DNA of 64,000 nucleotides from positions 1,364,001-1,428,000 of the forward strand of contig NZ_JAPEPI010000002.1 of NCBI RefSeq assembly GCF_026340305.1, read 5' to 3'. The stretch is from Streptomyces sp. NBC_01381. GTDB taxonomy: Bacteria; Actinomycetota; Actinomycetes; Streptomycetales; Streptomycetaceae. The notes under the pieces are model-generated. The model did not search any database. It had not been told where the DNA came from and worked only from the letters and a program-made list of their open reading frames with translations. A program made the position numbers and the translations under genes. Shown piece after piece: positions 1 through 8,213 of the stretch (position 1 is its first letter; the number at the start of each line of letters is the position of its first letter).

Positions 1-1516
1 GGCGTACCCCGCTCAGCGCGGTGACCAGGTGGCCGTCGGGGCGGATGAGCAGCACCGAGTGCGCGGCGGCCCCCGGGTAGCTCTCCGCGACGAGCAGCTC
101 CGCGGGGTGCGGCAGCGCGGTCACCGCGGCGGCGAGCCGGGGCATGATCCCGGCCGTCACCCAGTGTCGCCGCTCCCACACCACCGTGCCCGGCGCGACC
201 AGGACCACGAGCAGCTGCCCGAGGCCGAGCCGGTCCCGCAGCTGCACGAAGGACCCGTCGGGCGCGGTCACCCGTACATCGGCGACCGGGGCACCCGGCT
301 CGGTGCCGACCGCCACCTCGGACTCGGACGGCGCGGGCGCCAGGGGCGATTCCGCGTACGACCCGGGCGCGCCGAGCGGGCCGCGCCCCACATGGCCGTC
401 CGTGAGGAGCGTGTCGTGCCCACGCGCCGTCCCCGGCACGTACGAACGCAGCCCTCCGCCGCCCCGCAGTATCGGCAGCGACTGGTCGGCGGCGCGTAGC
501 CGGGCGGCGACACTGGCGCGCCGCTCGGCCTGATAGCTGTCGAGCAGGGATTCGCGCGCGCCGTGATGCCAGGCGAGCGCCAGCTTCCAGGCGAGGTTGT
601 CCGCGTCCCGCAGCCCTTCGTCGAGCCCTTGCGTACCGAGCGCGCCGAGGAGGTGCGCGGCGTCCCCGGCGAGGAAGGCACGGCCGACCCGCCACCGGCG
701 GGCGAGTCGGTGGTGGACGGTGTGCACACCTGTGTCGAGCAGTTCGTACGGCGGCGTGGATCCCCCGCACCACCCCGCGAGGGTCTCCCGGACGCGCGCC
801 ACGAGCGCGTCCGGAGTCACCAGATCGCCGCGCGGCGGCAGCAGCCAGTCGAGCCGCCACACCCCGCCGGCGAGCGGACGGCCCGTCACCTCGGCGCCTC
901 CGCCGCGCCACGGAGGCATCCGATGCAACAACGCTTCACTGGGCCTGGGAAGTTCCGTGCGCAGCGCCGCCACGGCGTGTCGCTCGACGGCCGTGCGTCC
1001 GGGAAAGCGGATGTCGAGCAGCTTGCGCACCGTCGAGCGCGGTCCGTCGCAGCCCACCAGGTAACTGCCGCGCCACCAGGTGTCCTTGGGCCCGCGGGTG
1101 TGGGCGGTCAGCCCGCTCGCATCCTGCTCCAGGGAGTCGAGCTTGCTCTCGACCGCGATCTTGACAAGCCGCTCATCGGCGATGGCGGCGCGCAGGGCGC
1201 CGGTCAGCACATGCTGCGGCACATGCAGCGGGGGCGGCGTCTGATCACTGAACGTGAGCTCCCGCATCAGCTGCTTGCGGCGCAGCGAACGCCAGCCCGC
1301 CCACCGCGCGCCCGTCTCCATGTCACCGAACGAGTGACCGGCGAGCCGCTCCATGAGGGCCGCGGTGTCATCCCGCAGGACGACGGTCCGCGCGGGCCGC
1401 TGCTCGTCCTTGCCGGGCCCTTCGTCGAGCACGACGGTGGGTACGGAGTGACGCGCGAGAGCCAGGGCGAGCGTGAGCCCCACGGGCCCCGCGCCGACAA
1501 CGATCACCGGGTCCAC
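1..1516 (-). CDS. FAD-dependent aromatic monooxygenase (partial, C-terminus outside window)
   Basis: Reverse-strand gene running off the left edge; about 505 residues are visible. The N-terminus carries a Rossmann dinucleotide motif (VVGAGPVGLTLA, residues about 6-17). About 270 residues in, the second FAD motif reads FLAGDAAHLLGALGTQGLDEG followed by DADNLAWKLALA, typical of the PF01494 family that hydroxylates phenolic or polyketide aromatics (MhpA/PgaE type). The C-terminal part resembles the thioredoxin-like tail of these enzymes. The GTG at 1516 has GGGAGA nine bases upstream; an in-frame GTG at 1525 is possible but sits directly against that site. The family is clear; the substrate cannot be told. 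Confidence 0.85.
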   Translation of the reverse strand, partial: MDPVIVVGAGPVGLTLALALARHSVPTVVLDEGPGKDEQRPARTVVLRDDTAALMERLAGHSFGDMETGARWAGWRSLRRKQLMRELTFSDQTPPPLHVPQHVLTGALRAAIADERLVKIAVESKLDSLEQDASGLTAHTRGPKDTWWRGSYLVGCDGPRSTVRKLLDIRFPGRTAVERHAVAALRTELPRPSEALLHRMPPWRGGGAEVTGRPLAGGVWRLDWLLPPRGDLVTPDALVARVRETLAGWCGGSTPPYELLDTGVHTVHHRLARRWRVGRAFLAGDAAHLLGALGTQGLDEGLRDADNLAWKLALAWHHGARESLLDSYQAERRASVAARLRAADQSLPILRGGGGLRSYVPGTARGHDTLLTDGHVGRGPLGAPGSYAESPLAPAPSESEVAVGTEPGAPVADVRVTAPDGSFVQLRDRLGLGQLLVVLVAPGTVVWERRHWVTAGIMPRLAAAVTALPHPAELLVAESYPGAAAHSVLLIRPDGHLVTALSGVR

Positions 1517-1743
1517 GGCGCGCACTCTCCCGTCACGCGGGCCCGGGAGCGCTGGACGTACGTACAAGAACTGGCAGTTGGAGCCCGGTGCACGATCACA
1601 GAACGTATGCAACCCATTGCCGGTGCTTGCGTCAAGTGACGACGTTGTGCGGGGACGGCTCAAACGGTGGAGCGGCGGTACTACGCCGTCTTCGGTCAGG
1701 CTCGCTCCCCGCGGCATATGGTCGACGACCCTCCTGGACCGAA

Positions 1744-2397
1744 TTACGCGGCTGCAGAGGCTTGCCAAGCGATTCGGGCGGCGTGGAGCCGACTCGCTGC
1801 GTCAAGTTTCATGCAGATAGATCGAACATGCCCTTTCACTGTCTCGGAGCTTATTCCGAGGAGAGTCGCCACTTGTTTGTTGGGTAGCGCCTGTGCGACG
1901 AGTTCCAGCACCTGACGCTCTCGAGTGCTGAGCTGCCCGAGCTTCTCGCGAGCCTCTCTGGTGCTATTGGAGAAGTGATTCGGTTTTGAGTACTCGTTGA
2001 ATACGTGGTCTGCGATTTCGGGCGAGAGGGCGCGACTGCCCTTGTGTATGGCGTCCACGGCCCAGGCGAGATGTCGAGCTGCGGTCTCTTGGAGCAGGAT
2101 TCCGAACGCACCCAGGGTGAGCAGTTTTCGAACCTCGCTCTTGTGTATTAGTTGGGTGATCACGAGAATCTTGGGTGGATCTTTGAGTCGCTTGGTGCGT
2201 TCGATGACTTCAAAGGACTCGCCCGCAGTTACGGTGCCGGTCACGATGATATCTGCGCGTGCAGATCCTCGTATTGGCAGCGACTGGCTGAGTCCCCCCT
2301 GTGCTGCGATGTGAACGTCGCATTGAGAGGACAGAATTGCGGCCAAGCTGGCCCGAAAGAACTCGTTATTACTGATAATCGCTACCTGGATCATCAT
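1744..2397 (-). CDS. LuxR/NarL-type regulator with a degenerate (non-phosphorylatable) receiver
   Basis: 217-residue protein with NarL/FixJ architecture: receiver-like domain (about 3-120), linker, and a C-terminal LuxR helix-turn-helix (about 152-210, LSTRERQVLELVAQAL...NKQVATLLGISSETVKGHV). The residues needed for phosphotransfer are replaced: the acidic pair is N10-N11, the phospho-acceptor Asp is G54 and the conserved Lys is Q103; only the switch Thr (T81) remains. It should therefore act without a kinase, perhaps by ligand or protein binding. No histidine kinase is adjacent. GGGGG lies just before two consecutive ATGs (2397, 2394). The DNA is visibly more AT-rich than the core genes. It is divergent from two small secreted-protein genes, its most likely neighbours in function (inference). 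Confidence 0.85.
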   Translation of the reverse strand: MMIQVAIISNNEFFRASLAAILSSQCDVHIAAQGGLSQSLPIRGSARADIIVTGTVTAGESFEVIERTKRLKDPPKILVITQLIHKSEVRKLLTLGAFGILLQETAARHLAWAVDAIHKGSRALSPEIADHVFNEYSKPNHFSNSTREAREKLGQLSTRERQVLELVAQALPNKQVATLLGISSETVKGHVRSICMKLDAASRLHAARIAWQASAAA

Positions 2398-2659
2398 TAA
2401 ACCCCCGGCTCCCCGAGATTCCGAAGTGTCGCCATTGCTTGGTCAGAGCGAAGGCTTGGCGGCAACATTGCCGAGGTTGACCTGTGGTCGTCAAGCTACT
2501 CACGGTGATGGCGCAGCAATTTGAGCTTCTATTGAGGGAGGTGCGGAGCTGCCCGACCGCCTCGAGCGTCGTTTTGCCCTGAAAAGCCGTCATGATCGGA
2601 TTGCGGCGGGATTGGTGTCGAGGTGGGCGTGGTGGTGTCGGTTGCTGCGCTGAGGCAGG

Positions 2660-2705
2660 CGCCCCCAGTGTGGGGGCGGAGACTCCTGGGACCCCCAAAT
2701 GGGGG
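2660..2705. promoter_or_regulatory. Two related GC palindromes in the 394-bp divergent gap
   Basis: The gap 2398-2791 between the LuxR gene and the first secreted-protein gene holds two similar palindromes. One is CGCCCCCA-GTG-TGGGGGCG (2660-2678) and the other CCCCCA-AA-TGGGGG (2692-2705), with centres about 29-30 bp apart. The shared CCCCCA...TGGGGG arms on nearly the same helix face suggest paired operator sites, possibly for the adjacent LuxR protein. Alternatively they are RNA hairpins. The rest of the gap is AT-richer and shows no further gene. Confidence 0.35.
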
Positions 2706-2791
2706 GTGCCGGATTCGCAATTTGCAGATATACGGTAATTCTCAGAGGGAAGGGGAAGGTCCCCAATTCGATCAGTGAGGTGAGTTTGCAG

Positions 2792-3271
2792 ATGCGGATG
2801 GATGCCGGTGGAAAGAAAGTCCGTCGAACAATGGCGTCGCCTTGGGGTAGGCGTGGCGTCGCTGCCCTTGCTGGTGCGGCTGCATTGGTTTTCATGCCAT
2901 CGGCGGTGGGGGTAACTGCTCCTGCAGCGGCGCAGGAGCGTGGAGGGGTGAGTGCCACCGGAAGATGTGGCTCTCCGGAAATCAAGATCAGCTATCCCGG
3001 GCGTCACCCCAAGATCTACTTCAAGTCCCCTTCGGGGTGCAGCCGTGGCCGCCATGTTCTCGCTCTGGGGGCAGCTGTCTGGTGTGATGGACGGCAGGTG
3101 GTGAAGATTCAGGGCGGTAGCGTTATTGGCAGGACGCCAATCAAGACCCCCACCAAGAAGCTTCCCACGAAGGCGAACTGCAAGCGTCTGCAGGCCACTG
3201 CTCACATTAGGTATGTGCAGGCGGACTTCGATGATGACTGGGCATGGAAATGGGGAAACTTCCCTGCCTGA
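2792..3271 (+). CDS. Small secreted cysteine-containing protein, unknown function
   Basis: 159-residue protein. The ATG at 2792 has GAGGTGAG upstream and gives a long basic N-region (GGKKVRR, later GRR), a hydrophobic core (VAALAGAAALVFMPSAVGV) and a likely cleavage after APAAA-QE, so it should be Sec- or Tat-exported. A second ATG six bases later is also possible. The mature part has four cysteines (RCG, GCS, WCD, NCK), enough for two disulphides, plus many Lys, Arg and Gly. I recognise no family. It lies 78 nt upstream of another small secreted protein on the same strand and is divergent from the orphan LuxR regulator. Base composition is lower in GC than flanking genes. Confidence 0.7.
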   Translation: MRMDAGGKKVRRTMASPWGRRGVAALAGAAALVFMPSAVGVTAPAAAQERGGVSATGRCGSPEIKISYPGRHPKIYFKSPSGCSRGRHVLALGAAVWCDGRQVVKIQGGSVIGRTPIKTPTKKLPTKANCKRLQATAHIRYVQADFDDDWAWKWGNFPA

Positions 3272-3296
3272 CTGCCGGAGATAGTTCTTCTTTTTT

Positions 3297-3323
3297 GATC
3301 AGATTTATGCAGTGAATCTGATC
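3297..3323. repeat. Perfect 9-bp inverted repeat between the two secreted-protein genes
   Basis: Arms GATCAGATT and AATCTGATC are separated by nine bases, just after a T-rich stretch (3285-3296) and 27 nt before the next start codon. The T-run precedes rather than follows the stem, so it is not a normal terminator. A leader structure or an operator is possible. Confidence 0.35.
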
Positions 3324-3349
3324 TGGTGAATCCACTCGGAGGGAAATCA

Positions 3350-3790
3350 GTGCGTTACTCGAAGGTTGCCGTGCGCCGTGGCTTGGCGGCTTCCAGCGTA
3401 TCTCTGCTCATGTGCCTCGGCGCGACATCTGTCCCTGCGCACGCGGACGGGCCGACGGAAATATATCGTGGCACAGTAAAGGGTAGCGTTGATATTCTGG
3501 GTGGTGGTCACACCTGGAAATACAAGGATAAGCAATACATCAGTACCAGCCTGAGGAATACTCGAAAGCACAGTATTCGCGTTACGTACAAGGGCTGTAA
3601 GGAGTGGAGGGCTCGGGCTGCGGTCAGGTACCCCGGTTCCGGTGGCCCCGACACGGACGAGCAGACGGTCAGGGGATGCAACAAGACGGCATGGCTGACT
3701 GTGATGGGCAGTAAGCGCTCGGAGGTCACTCTGGGTATCAAGATCTACCCGTCCGGGGACTACCAGAGTAAGGAAATACGTCCACGCTGA
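3350..3790 (+). CDS. Small secreted basic protein, unknown function
   Basis: 146-residue protein. The GTG at 3350 is chosen because GGAGGG precedes it by six bases. Upstream in-frame GTG 3326 lacks a ribosome site and would lengthen the signal peptide. The N-terminus is a classical signal (KVAVRRGLAASSVSLLMCLGATSVPAHA) with cleavage after AHA. The mature part of about 115 residues is rich in Lys, Arg, Tyr and Thr and has two cysteines (GCKEW, GCNKT). It looks like a small beta-rich secreted protein. The segment CKEWRARAAVRY loosely resembles CKRLQATAHIRY of the preceding protein, so the pair may be distant relatives. A strong terminator follows at once. Function unknown. Confidence 0.7.
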   Translation: MRYSKVAVRRGLAASSVSLLMCLGATSVPAHADGPTEIYRGTVKGSVDILGGGHTWKYKDKQYISTSLRNTRKHSIRVTYKGCKEWRARAAVRYPGSGGPDTDEQTVRGCNKTAWLTVMGSKRSEVTLGIKIYPSGDYQSKEIRPR

Positions 3791-3801
3791 GCGCGGCGAC
3801 C

Positions 3802-3853
3802 ACACACATCACGGAGGCAGCGGCGTGAACGCCGCTGCCTCCGTGATGTGTGT
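3802..3853. terminator. Bidirectional terminator, perfect 24-bp stem
   Basis: Arms 3802-3825 and 3830-3853 are exactly complementary, with a TGAA loop. It lies between the convergent ends of the secreted-protein gene (3790) and gluD (3872) and should stop transcription in both directions. Confidence 0.85.
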
Positions 3854-3871
3854 CCGTAGGATCGGTGGTCG

Positions 3872-4792
3872 CTAGAGGCCGCCGCCGGCGTCTCCGGCGT
3901 CGCCCTGGATCTTCTTGGGGCCGATCGTCTCCAGGTCGTCGAGCGCACCGGGGCCCACTACGGCCCCGGTGCTCTTCTTGGCCCGGCGCAGTCGCTTCTC
4001 GAGCCAGCCTGCGAAAGTCGTGAGCGCGAAGTTGATGGCCACGAAGATCACCGCGACGACGGTGAAGCTCGCGATGGTGTTCGCGCCGTAGGCGGCACTC
4101 ATCGGCCGGACTGATGCCAACAGTTCCGAGAAAGTGAGCATCGCGCCGCCGAGCGCGGTGTCCTTCACGATGACCACCAGCTGGCTGACGATCGCCGGCA
4201 GCATCGCAGTGACCGACTGCGGGAGCAGGACGGACCGCATCGTCTGTCCCTTGCGCAGGCCGATCGCCATCGCGGCCTCGGACTGCCCCTTGGGCAGGGA
4301 CAGAATGCCCGCTCGCACAATCTCCGCCAGAACTGATGCGTTGTAGAGCACCAGGCCGGTGACGACGGCATAGAGCGGACGGTCGTCCGAGCTGACGTCG
4401 GTGAACTCGGAGTACGCCGCATCGGCGAACAGCATCAGGATCAGCACCGGGATCGCGCGGAAGAGCTCCACGACGGTGCCGGCCGGTAGCCGCACCCAGC
4501 TGTGGTCGGAAAGCCTCGAAATGCCGAAGACGGCACCCAAGGGGAGAGCGATCAGCATGGCGAATGACGCTGCTGTGAGGGTGTTCTCAAGCCCCGGCCA
4601 GATGTACGTTTCCCAGGCGCGGGTGTCTGTGAAGAAGGGCTTCCATTTCACCCAGTCGAGCTGGTGCTTCTCATCCAGCTTGGCGTACACCCAATAGGCA
4701 ACGGCAACGAATGCGGCCAGGAACACGATCGAATACAGGATGTTCCGCCGCTTGGCGCGAGGGCCCGGAGCGTCGTACAGAACGGAAGTCAT
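3872..4792 (-). CDS. gluD: Glutamate ABC transporter permease GluD
   Basis: 306-residue inner-membrane permease of the polar amino acid (His/Glu/Gln) family. It has several hydrophobic helices and the EAA-type cytoplasmic loop (EIVRAGILSLPKGQSEAAMAIGLRKGQ) that docks on the ATPase. The ATG at 4792 overlaps the gluC stop as ATGA, showing translational coupling; longer in-frame starts would lie inside gluC. The C-terminal tail (about 40 residues after the last helix) is charged and polar. Last gene of gluABCD, ended by the 24-bp hairpin at 3802-3853. It pairs with GluC to form the glutamate channel. Confidence 0.92.
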   Translation of the reverse strand: MTSVLYDAPGPRAKRRNILYSIVFLAAFVAVAYWVYAKLDEKHQLDWVKWKPFFTDTRAWETYIWPGLENTLTAASFAMLIALPLGAVFGISRLSDHSWVRLPAGTVVELFRAIPVLILMLFADAAYSEFTDVSSDDRPLYAVVTGLVLYNASVLAEIVRAGILSLPKGQSEAAMAIGLRKGQTMRSVLLPQSVTAMLPAIVSQLVVIVKDTALGGAMLTFSELLASVRPMSAAYGANTIASFTVVAVIFVAINFALTTFAGWLEKRLRRAKKSTGAVVGPGALDDLETIGPKKIQGDAGDAGGGL

Positions 4793-5454
4793 CGCTTCAC
4801 CGCCACCTTCTTGCTCACCCAGCCGAGGAGTAGACCGGTGGGAAGGGTGAGGCACATGAATCCGAACGCGAAGATGGCTGCGATCAGAAGCAGTTGAGCT
4901 TCGTTCTCGATCATCTCCTTCATCAGGAGTGCGGCTTCGGATACACCGATCGCCGCGGCGACCGTCGTGTTCTTGGTCAGGGCGATCAGCACGTTCGCCA
5001 GCGGCGCCACGACCGCGCGGAATGCCTGCGGAAGGATGATGAGACCCAGCACCTGAGTGAAGCTGAGGCCGAGCGCACGTGCTGCCTCGGCCTGGCCGAC
5101 GGGCACGGTGTTGATTCCGGACCGCAGCGCCTCACAGACGAACGCTGATGTGTAGAGGGTCAATCCCAGCACAGCGAGCCGGAAGTTGATCGTCTCGAAG
5201 TCTTCCGCACCCATGTTGATACTTAGGGTCTGGAAGAGCCCCAGGGATGTGAAGACGATGATGACCGTCAGTGGGATATTTCGTACCACGTTCACGTACG
5301 CGGTACCGAAACCTCGCATGAGCGGCACCGGGCTGACTCGCATACCGGCCAGCATTGTTCCCCATATGAGGGATCCGACGGCGGAGAGCGCGGTGAGCTT
5401 CACCGTCACCCAGAAGGCCGCCAGCAAGTCGTAATCTTCAAGAAAGTCGAACAC
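4789..5454 (-). CDS. gluC: Glutamate ABC transporter permease GluC
   Basis: 221-residue permease with about five transmembrane segments and an EAA loop (EALRSGINTVPVGQAEAARALGLSFTQ). GTG 5454 begins VFDFLEDYDLL, as expected for this family, with GGGAG closely upstream. An ATG at 5487 (MPSPHAEAR) in frame is an alternative start. It overlaps gluD by four bases. With GluD it forms the membrane path of the glutamate importer, energised by GluA and fed by lipoprotein GluB. Identity is secure from motif content and operon position; the exact start is less certain. Confidence 0.9.
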   Translation of the reverse strand: MFDFLEDYDLLAAFWVTVKLTALSAVGSLIWGTMLAGMRVSPVPLMRGFGTAYVNVVRNIPLTVIIVFTSLGLFQTLSINMGAEDFETINFRLAVLGLTLYTSAFVCEALRSGINTVPVGQAEAARALGLSFTQVLGLIILPQAFRAVVAPLANVLIALTKNTTVAAAIGVSEAALLMKEMIENEAQLLLIAAIFAFGFMCLTLPTGLLLGWVSKKVAVKR

Positions 5455-5529
5455 GATCTCCCGCGCTTCCGCGTGTGGGGAGGGCATGGCGCGCCGTCCT
5501 GACGGACAGCGCGCCAATCAAGCCCTGCT

Positions 5530-6369
5530 TCACTTCTTGATGTCGCCGATCTTCGGGGCGGGCTCGTACTTGTAGTTCGCCGGACCGAAGTTGGCCTTCA
5601 CGGCCTTCTCCCAGGAACCGTCCTTGACCATCTTGGTCAGCGCGGCGTCGACCTTCTTCTTGAGGTCGGCGTCGCCCTTCTTTAGGCCGATGCCGTAGTT
5701 CTCATTGGTCATCTTGAAGCCGGCAAGCTTGAACTTGCCCTGGAACTCCTTCTGCGCGGCGTAGCCCGCGAGGATGGAGTCGTCCGTCGTCAGCGCGTCA
5801 ATGGCCTTGTTCTCGACGCCAGTCAGGCACTCCGAGTAGCCGCCGTACTCCTGCAGCTGGGCCTTGGGGGCCAAGTCCTTCTTGATGTTCTGCGCCGACG
5901 TCGAGCCGGTCACGGAACACAGCTTCTTGTTGTTCAGATCCTTCGGCGACTTGATGGACTTGTCGTCGGCGCGGACCAGGATGTCCTGGTGGGCGAGCAG
6001 GTAGGGGCCGGCGAAGTCGACCTTCTCCTTGCGCTCGTCGTTGATCGAGTAGGAAGCCGCGATGAAGTCGACGTCACCACGCGAGATCATGTTCTCGCGC
6101 TCGGCGCTCTTGGCTTCTTTCCACTCGATGTCGTCGGCCTTGTAGCCGAGCTCCTTGGCGACGTACGTCGCGACGTCGACGTCGAAGCCTTCGTAGTTGC
6201 CGTCCGGGGTCTTCTGACCGATACCCGGCTGGTCGAACTTGATGCCGATGGTGATCTTCTTGCCACCACCGGAACCCTTGTCGTCCTTGTCGTCCGAGCC
6301 ACAAGCCGTGGCGGAGACGGAGAGCGCGAGTACGACGGCGGCTGCCGCGGTGACCTTGCGAGCCTTCAT
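5530..6369 (-). CDS. gluB: Glutamate-binding lipoprotein GluB
   Basis: 279-residue periplasmic-type solute-binding protein (SBP_bac_3). The N-terminus MKARKVTAAAAVVLALSVSA ends in a lipobox-like TAC, followed by a Ser/Asp/Lys/Gly linker, so it is a membrane-anchored lipoprotein. The body shows the family pattern GFDVDVATYVAKELG and later VDFIAASYSINDERKEKVDFAGPY. AAAGGA lies eight bases before ATG 6369; ATG 6378 would sit directly on that site and is less likely. It captures extracellular glutamate for GluCD. Second gene of the operon, 70 bases after gluA. Confidence 0.93.
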   Translation of the reverse strand: MKARKVTAAAAVVLALSVSATACGSDDKDDKGSGGGKKITIGIKFDQPGIGQKTPDGNYEGFDVDVATYVAKELGYKADDIEWKEAKSAERENMISRGDVDFIAASYSINDERKEKVDFAGPYLLAHQDILVRADDKSIKSPKDLNNKKLCSVTGSTSAQNIKKDLAPKAQLQEYGGYSECLTGVENKAIDALTTDDSILAGYAAQKEFQGKFKLAGFKMTNENYGIGLKKGDADLKKKVDAALTKMVKDGSWEKAVKANFGPANYKYEPAPKIGDIKK

Positions 6370-6439
6370 GGTGAACATCCTTTGTGTCGGCAGGAGAGAT
6401 TGAGACGCAGAGAGCTCGACGCGTGATGCGTCCAGCGCG

Positions 6440-7218
6440 TCAGTGGTGAAGGATCTTCGACAGGAAGTCCTTGGCCCGGTCGCTGCGCGGGTTGCTGAAG
6501 AACTGGTCCGGCACGGCCTCTTCGACGATCCGGCCGTCCGCCATGAAGACGACGCGGTTGGCCGCGGACCGGGCGAAGCCCATCTCGTGGGTGACCACGA
6601 CCATGGTCATGCCGTCACGGGCGAGCTGCTGCATGACCTCGAGGACCTCGTTGATCATCTCCGGGTCGAGCGCCGATGTGGGCTCGTCGAAGAGCATCAC
6701 CTTCGGGTCCATCGCCAACGCGCGTGCGATCGCGACGCGTTGCTGCTGGCCACCGGAGAGCTGCGCCGGGTACTTGTCGGCCTGCGAGGCGACACCCACG
6801 CGGTCCAGGAGACCGCGTGCCTTTGTCTCAGCTTCCGCCTTGGACGTCTTGCGCACCTTGATCTGGCCCAGCATCACGTTCTCGAGCACGGTCTTGTGCG
6901 CGAAAAGGTTGAAGGACTGGAAGACCATGCCCACGTCCGCACGGAGACGGGCGAGCTCCTTGCCCTCCTGGGGCAGCGGCTTGCCGTCGATCGAGATGTC
7001 TCCCGATTCGACCGTCTCCAGGCGATTGATGGCGCGGCACAGTGTCGACTTGCCCGACCCGGAGGGGCCGATCACGACGACGACCTCACCGCGGGTGATG
7101 GTCAGGTCGATGTCCTGGAGGACGTGCAGAGCGCCGAAGTGCTTGTTGACGTTCTTCAGCACGACCAGGTCGTCCGCCCCGGGCGGTATGGCGTCCTTGG
7201 TCACCGATACTTCGGTCA
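6440..7218 (-). CDS. gluA: Glutamate ABC transporter ATPase GluA
   Basis: About 258-residue ATPase with all motifs intact: Walker A GPSGSGKST, Q-loop MVFQSFNLFAHKTV, signature LSGGQQQR, Walker B VMLFDEPTSALDPE, and H-loop VVTHEM. It powers glutamate import. First gene of gluABCD, divergent from gluR. Two starts compete: GTG 7218 (VTEVSVTK) has GGAG nine bases upstream, while ATG 7234 (MEQQAV) sits directly behind GAGGAGG with no spacing. I prefer 7218 on spacing. In S. coelicolor the homologous operon is induced by glutamate through the adjacent GluR-GluK system (established for that species). Confidence 0.92.
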
Positions 7219-7398
7219 CGGCTTGTTGCTCCATCCTCCTCGGTTGGGAGGACAGTAATAACCCGGTGCGACCAGCGTCATTACATCTGAGGGGAAATTG
7301 AGCATAACGATCCGGCCGCAACCGGACACTCCGCGTGAAGGGGACGCCCCGTGCGCGTACCGGCTGCATAACGGAACGTGCCCGTAACCCGAACCCCC

Positions 7399-7428
7399 TT
7401 GACGCGGTCCTTATCTATCGGCGTGGAT
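7399..7428 (+). promoter_or_regulatory. Candidate gluR promoter in the gluA-gluR gap
   Basis: The 289-bp gap 7219-7507 must hold the divergent gluA and gluR promoters. On the + strand TTGACG (7399-7404) is followed after 18 bases by GTGGAT (7423-7428), about 80 nt before gluR. The -10 match is poor. CGCGTACCGGC occurs twice in the gap (near 7352 and 7450) and could be part of a control site, but I cannot assign it to GluR. Confidence 0.3.
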
Positions 7429-7507
7429 GCCTTGGTGCGTACGCACGCGCGCGTACCGGCCATCGGCAAGCGCGAACGAAACGACCGATGAACCGGAGGG
7501 GGCCCGC

Positions 7508-8197
7508 ATGAGACTGCTCCTCGTAGAGGACGACAATCACGTGGCCGCAGCCCTGTCCGCGGTCCTGGCCCGGCACGGCTTCGACGTCGTGCACGCACGC
7601 AGCGGCGAGGAGGCCCTGCAGGCCCTGCTGCCCGGCGAAGCGGCGCCCTTCGGAGTCGTACTGCTCGATCTGGGGCTGCCCGACCAGGACGGCTACGAGG
7701 TCTGCGGCAAGATCCGCAAGCGCGGTTCGACGCCCGTGATCATGGTGACGGCCCGTGCCGACGTACGCTCCCGGATCCACGGCCTCAATCTCGGGGCCGA
7801 TGACTACGTAGTGAAGCCGTACGACACCGGGGAGCTGATCGCCCGTATCCACGCGGTCATTCGGCGCCCCCCGTCCGGCGCCGCCGCGGGCCCCGCGGAC
7901 AGCGAACTGCGCCTCGGTCCCGTACGCATCGAACTGCCCACCCGTCAGGTCAGCGTGGACGGTTCGACCGTCCAACTGACCCGCAAGGAGTTCGACTTGC
8001 TGGCGCTCCTCGCGCAGCGGCCCGGTGTGGTGTTCCGCCGGGAGCAGATCATCAGCGAGGTGTGGCGCACCAGTTGGGAGGGGACGGGGCGCACCCTTGA
8101 GGTGCATGTGGCGTCCCTGCGTTCCAAGCTGCACATGCCGGCCCTGATCGAGACCGTACGGGGCGTGGGCTACCGCCTCGTCGCGCCGGCCGCGTAG
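7508..8197 (+). CDS. gluR: OmpR-type response regulator GluR
   Basis: 229-residue response regulator: receiver domain with the acidic pair (EDD at the start), phospho-acceptor Asp in VVLLDLGLPDQDG, Thr in MVTARAD and Lys in DYVVKPYD, then an OmpR/PhoB winged helix (LTRKEFDLLALLAQRPGVVFRREQIISEVW). The ATG at 7508 follows GGAGGGGG; an upstream in-frame ATG at 7427 is unlikely. gluK starts 16 bases after the stop. Divergent placement from gluABCD matches the glutamate-sensing GluR-GluK pair described in S. coelicolor, so it probably controls glutamate uptake (inference from family and synteny). Confidence 0.9.
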   Translation: MRLLLVEDDNHVAAALSAVLARHGFDVVHARSGEEALQALLPGEAAPFGVVLLDLGLPDQDGYEVCGKIRKRGSTPVIMVTARADVRSRIHGLNLGADDYVVKPYDTGELIARIHAVIRRPPSGAAAGPADSELRLGPVRIELPTRQVSVDGSTVQLTRKEFDLLALLAQRPGVVFRREQIISEVWRTSWEGTGRTLEVHVASLRSKLHMPALIETVRGVGYRLVAPAA

Positions 8198-8213
8198 CGC
8201 GTAGCGAGGTCAG

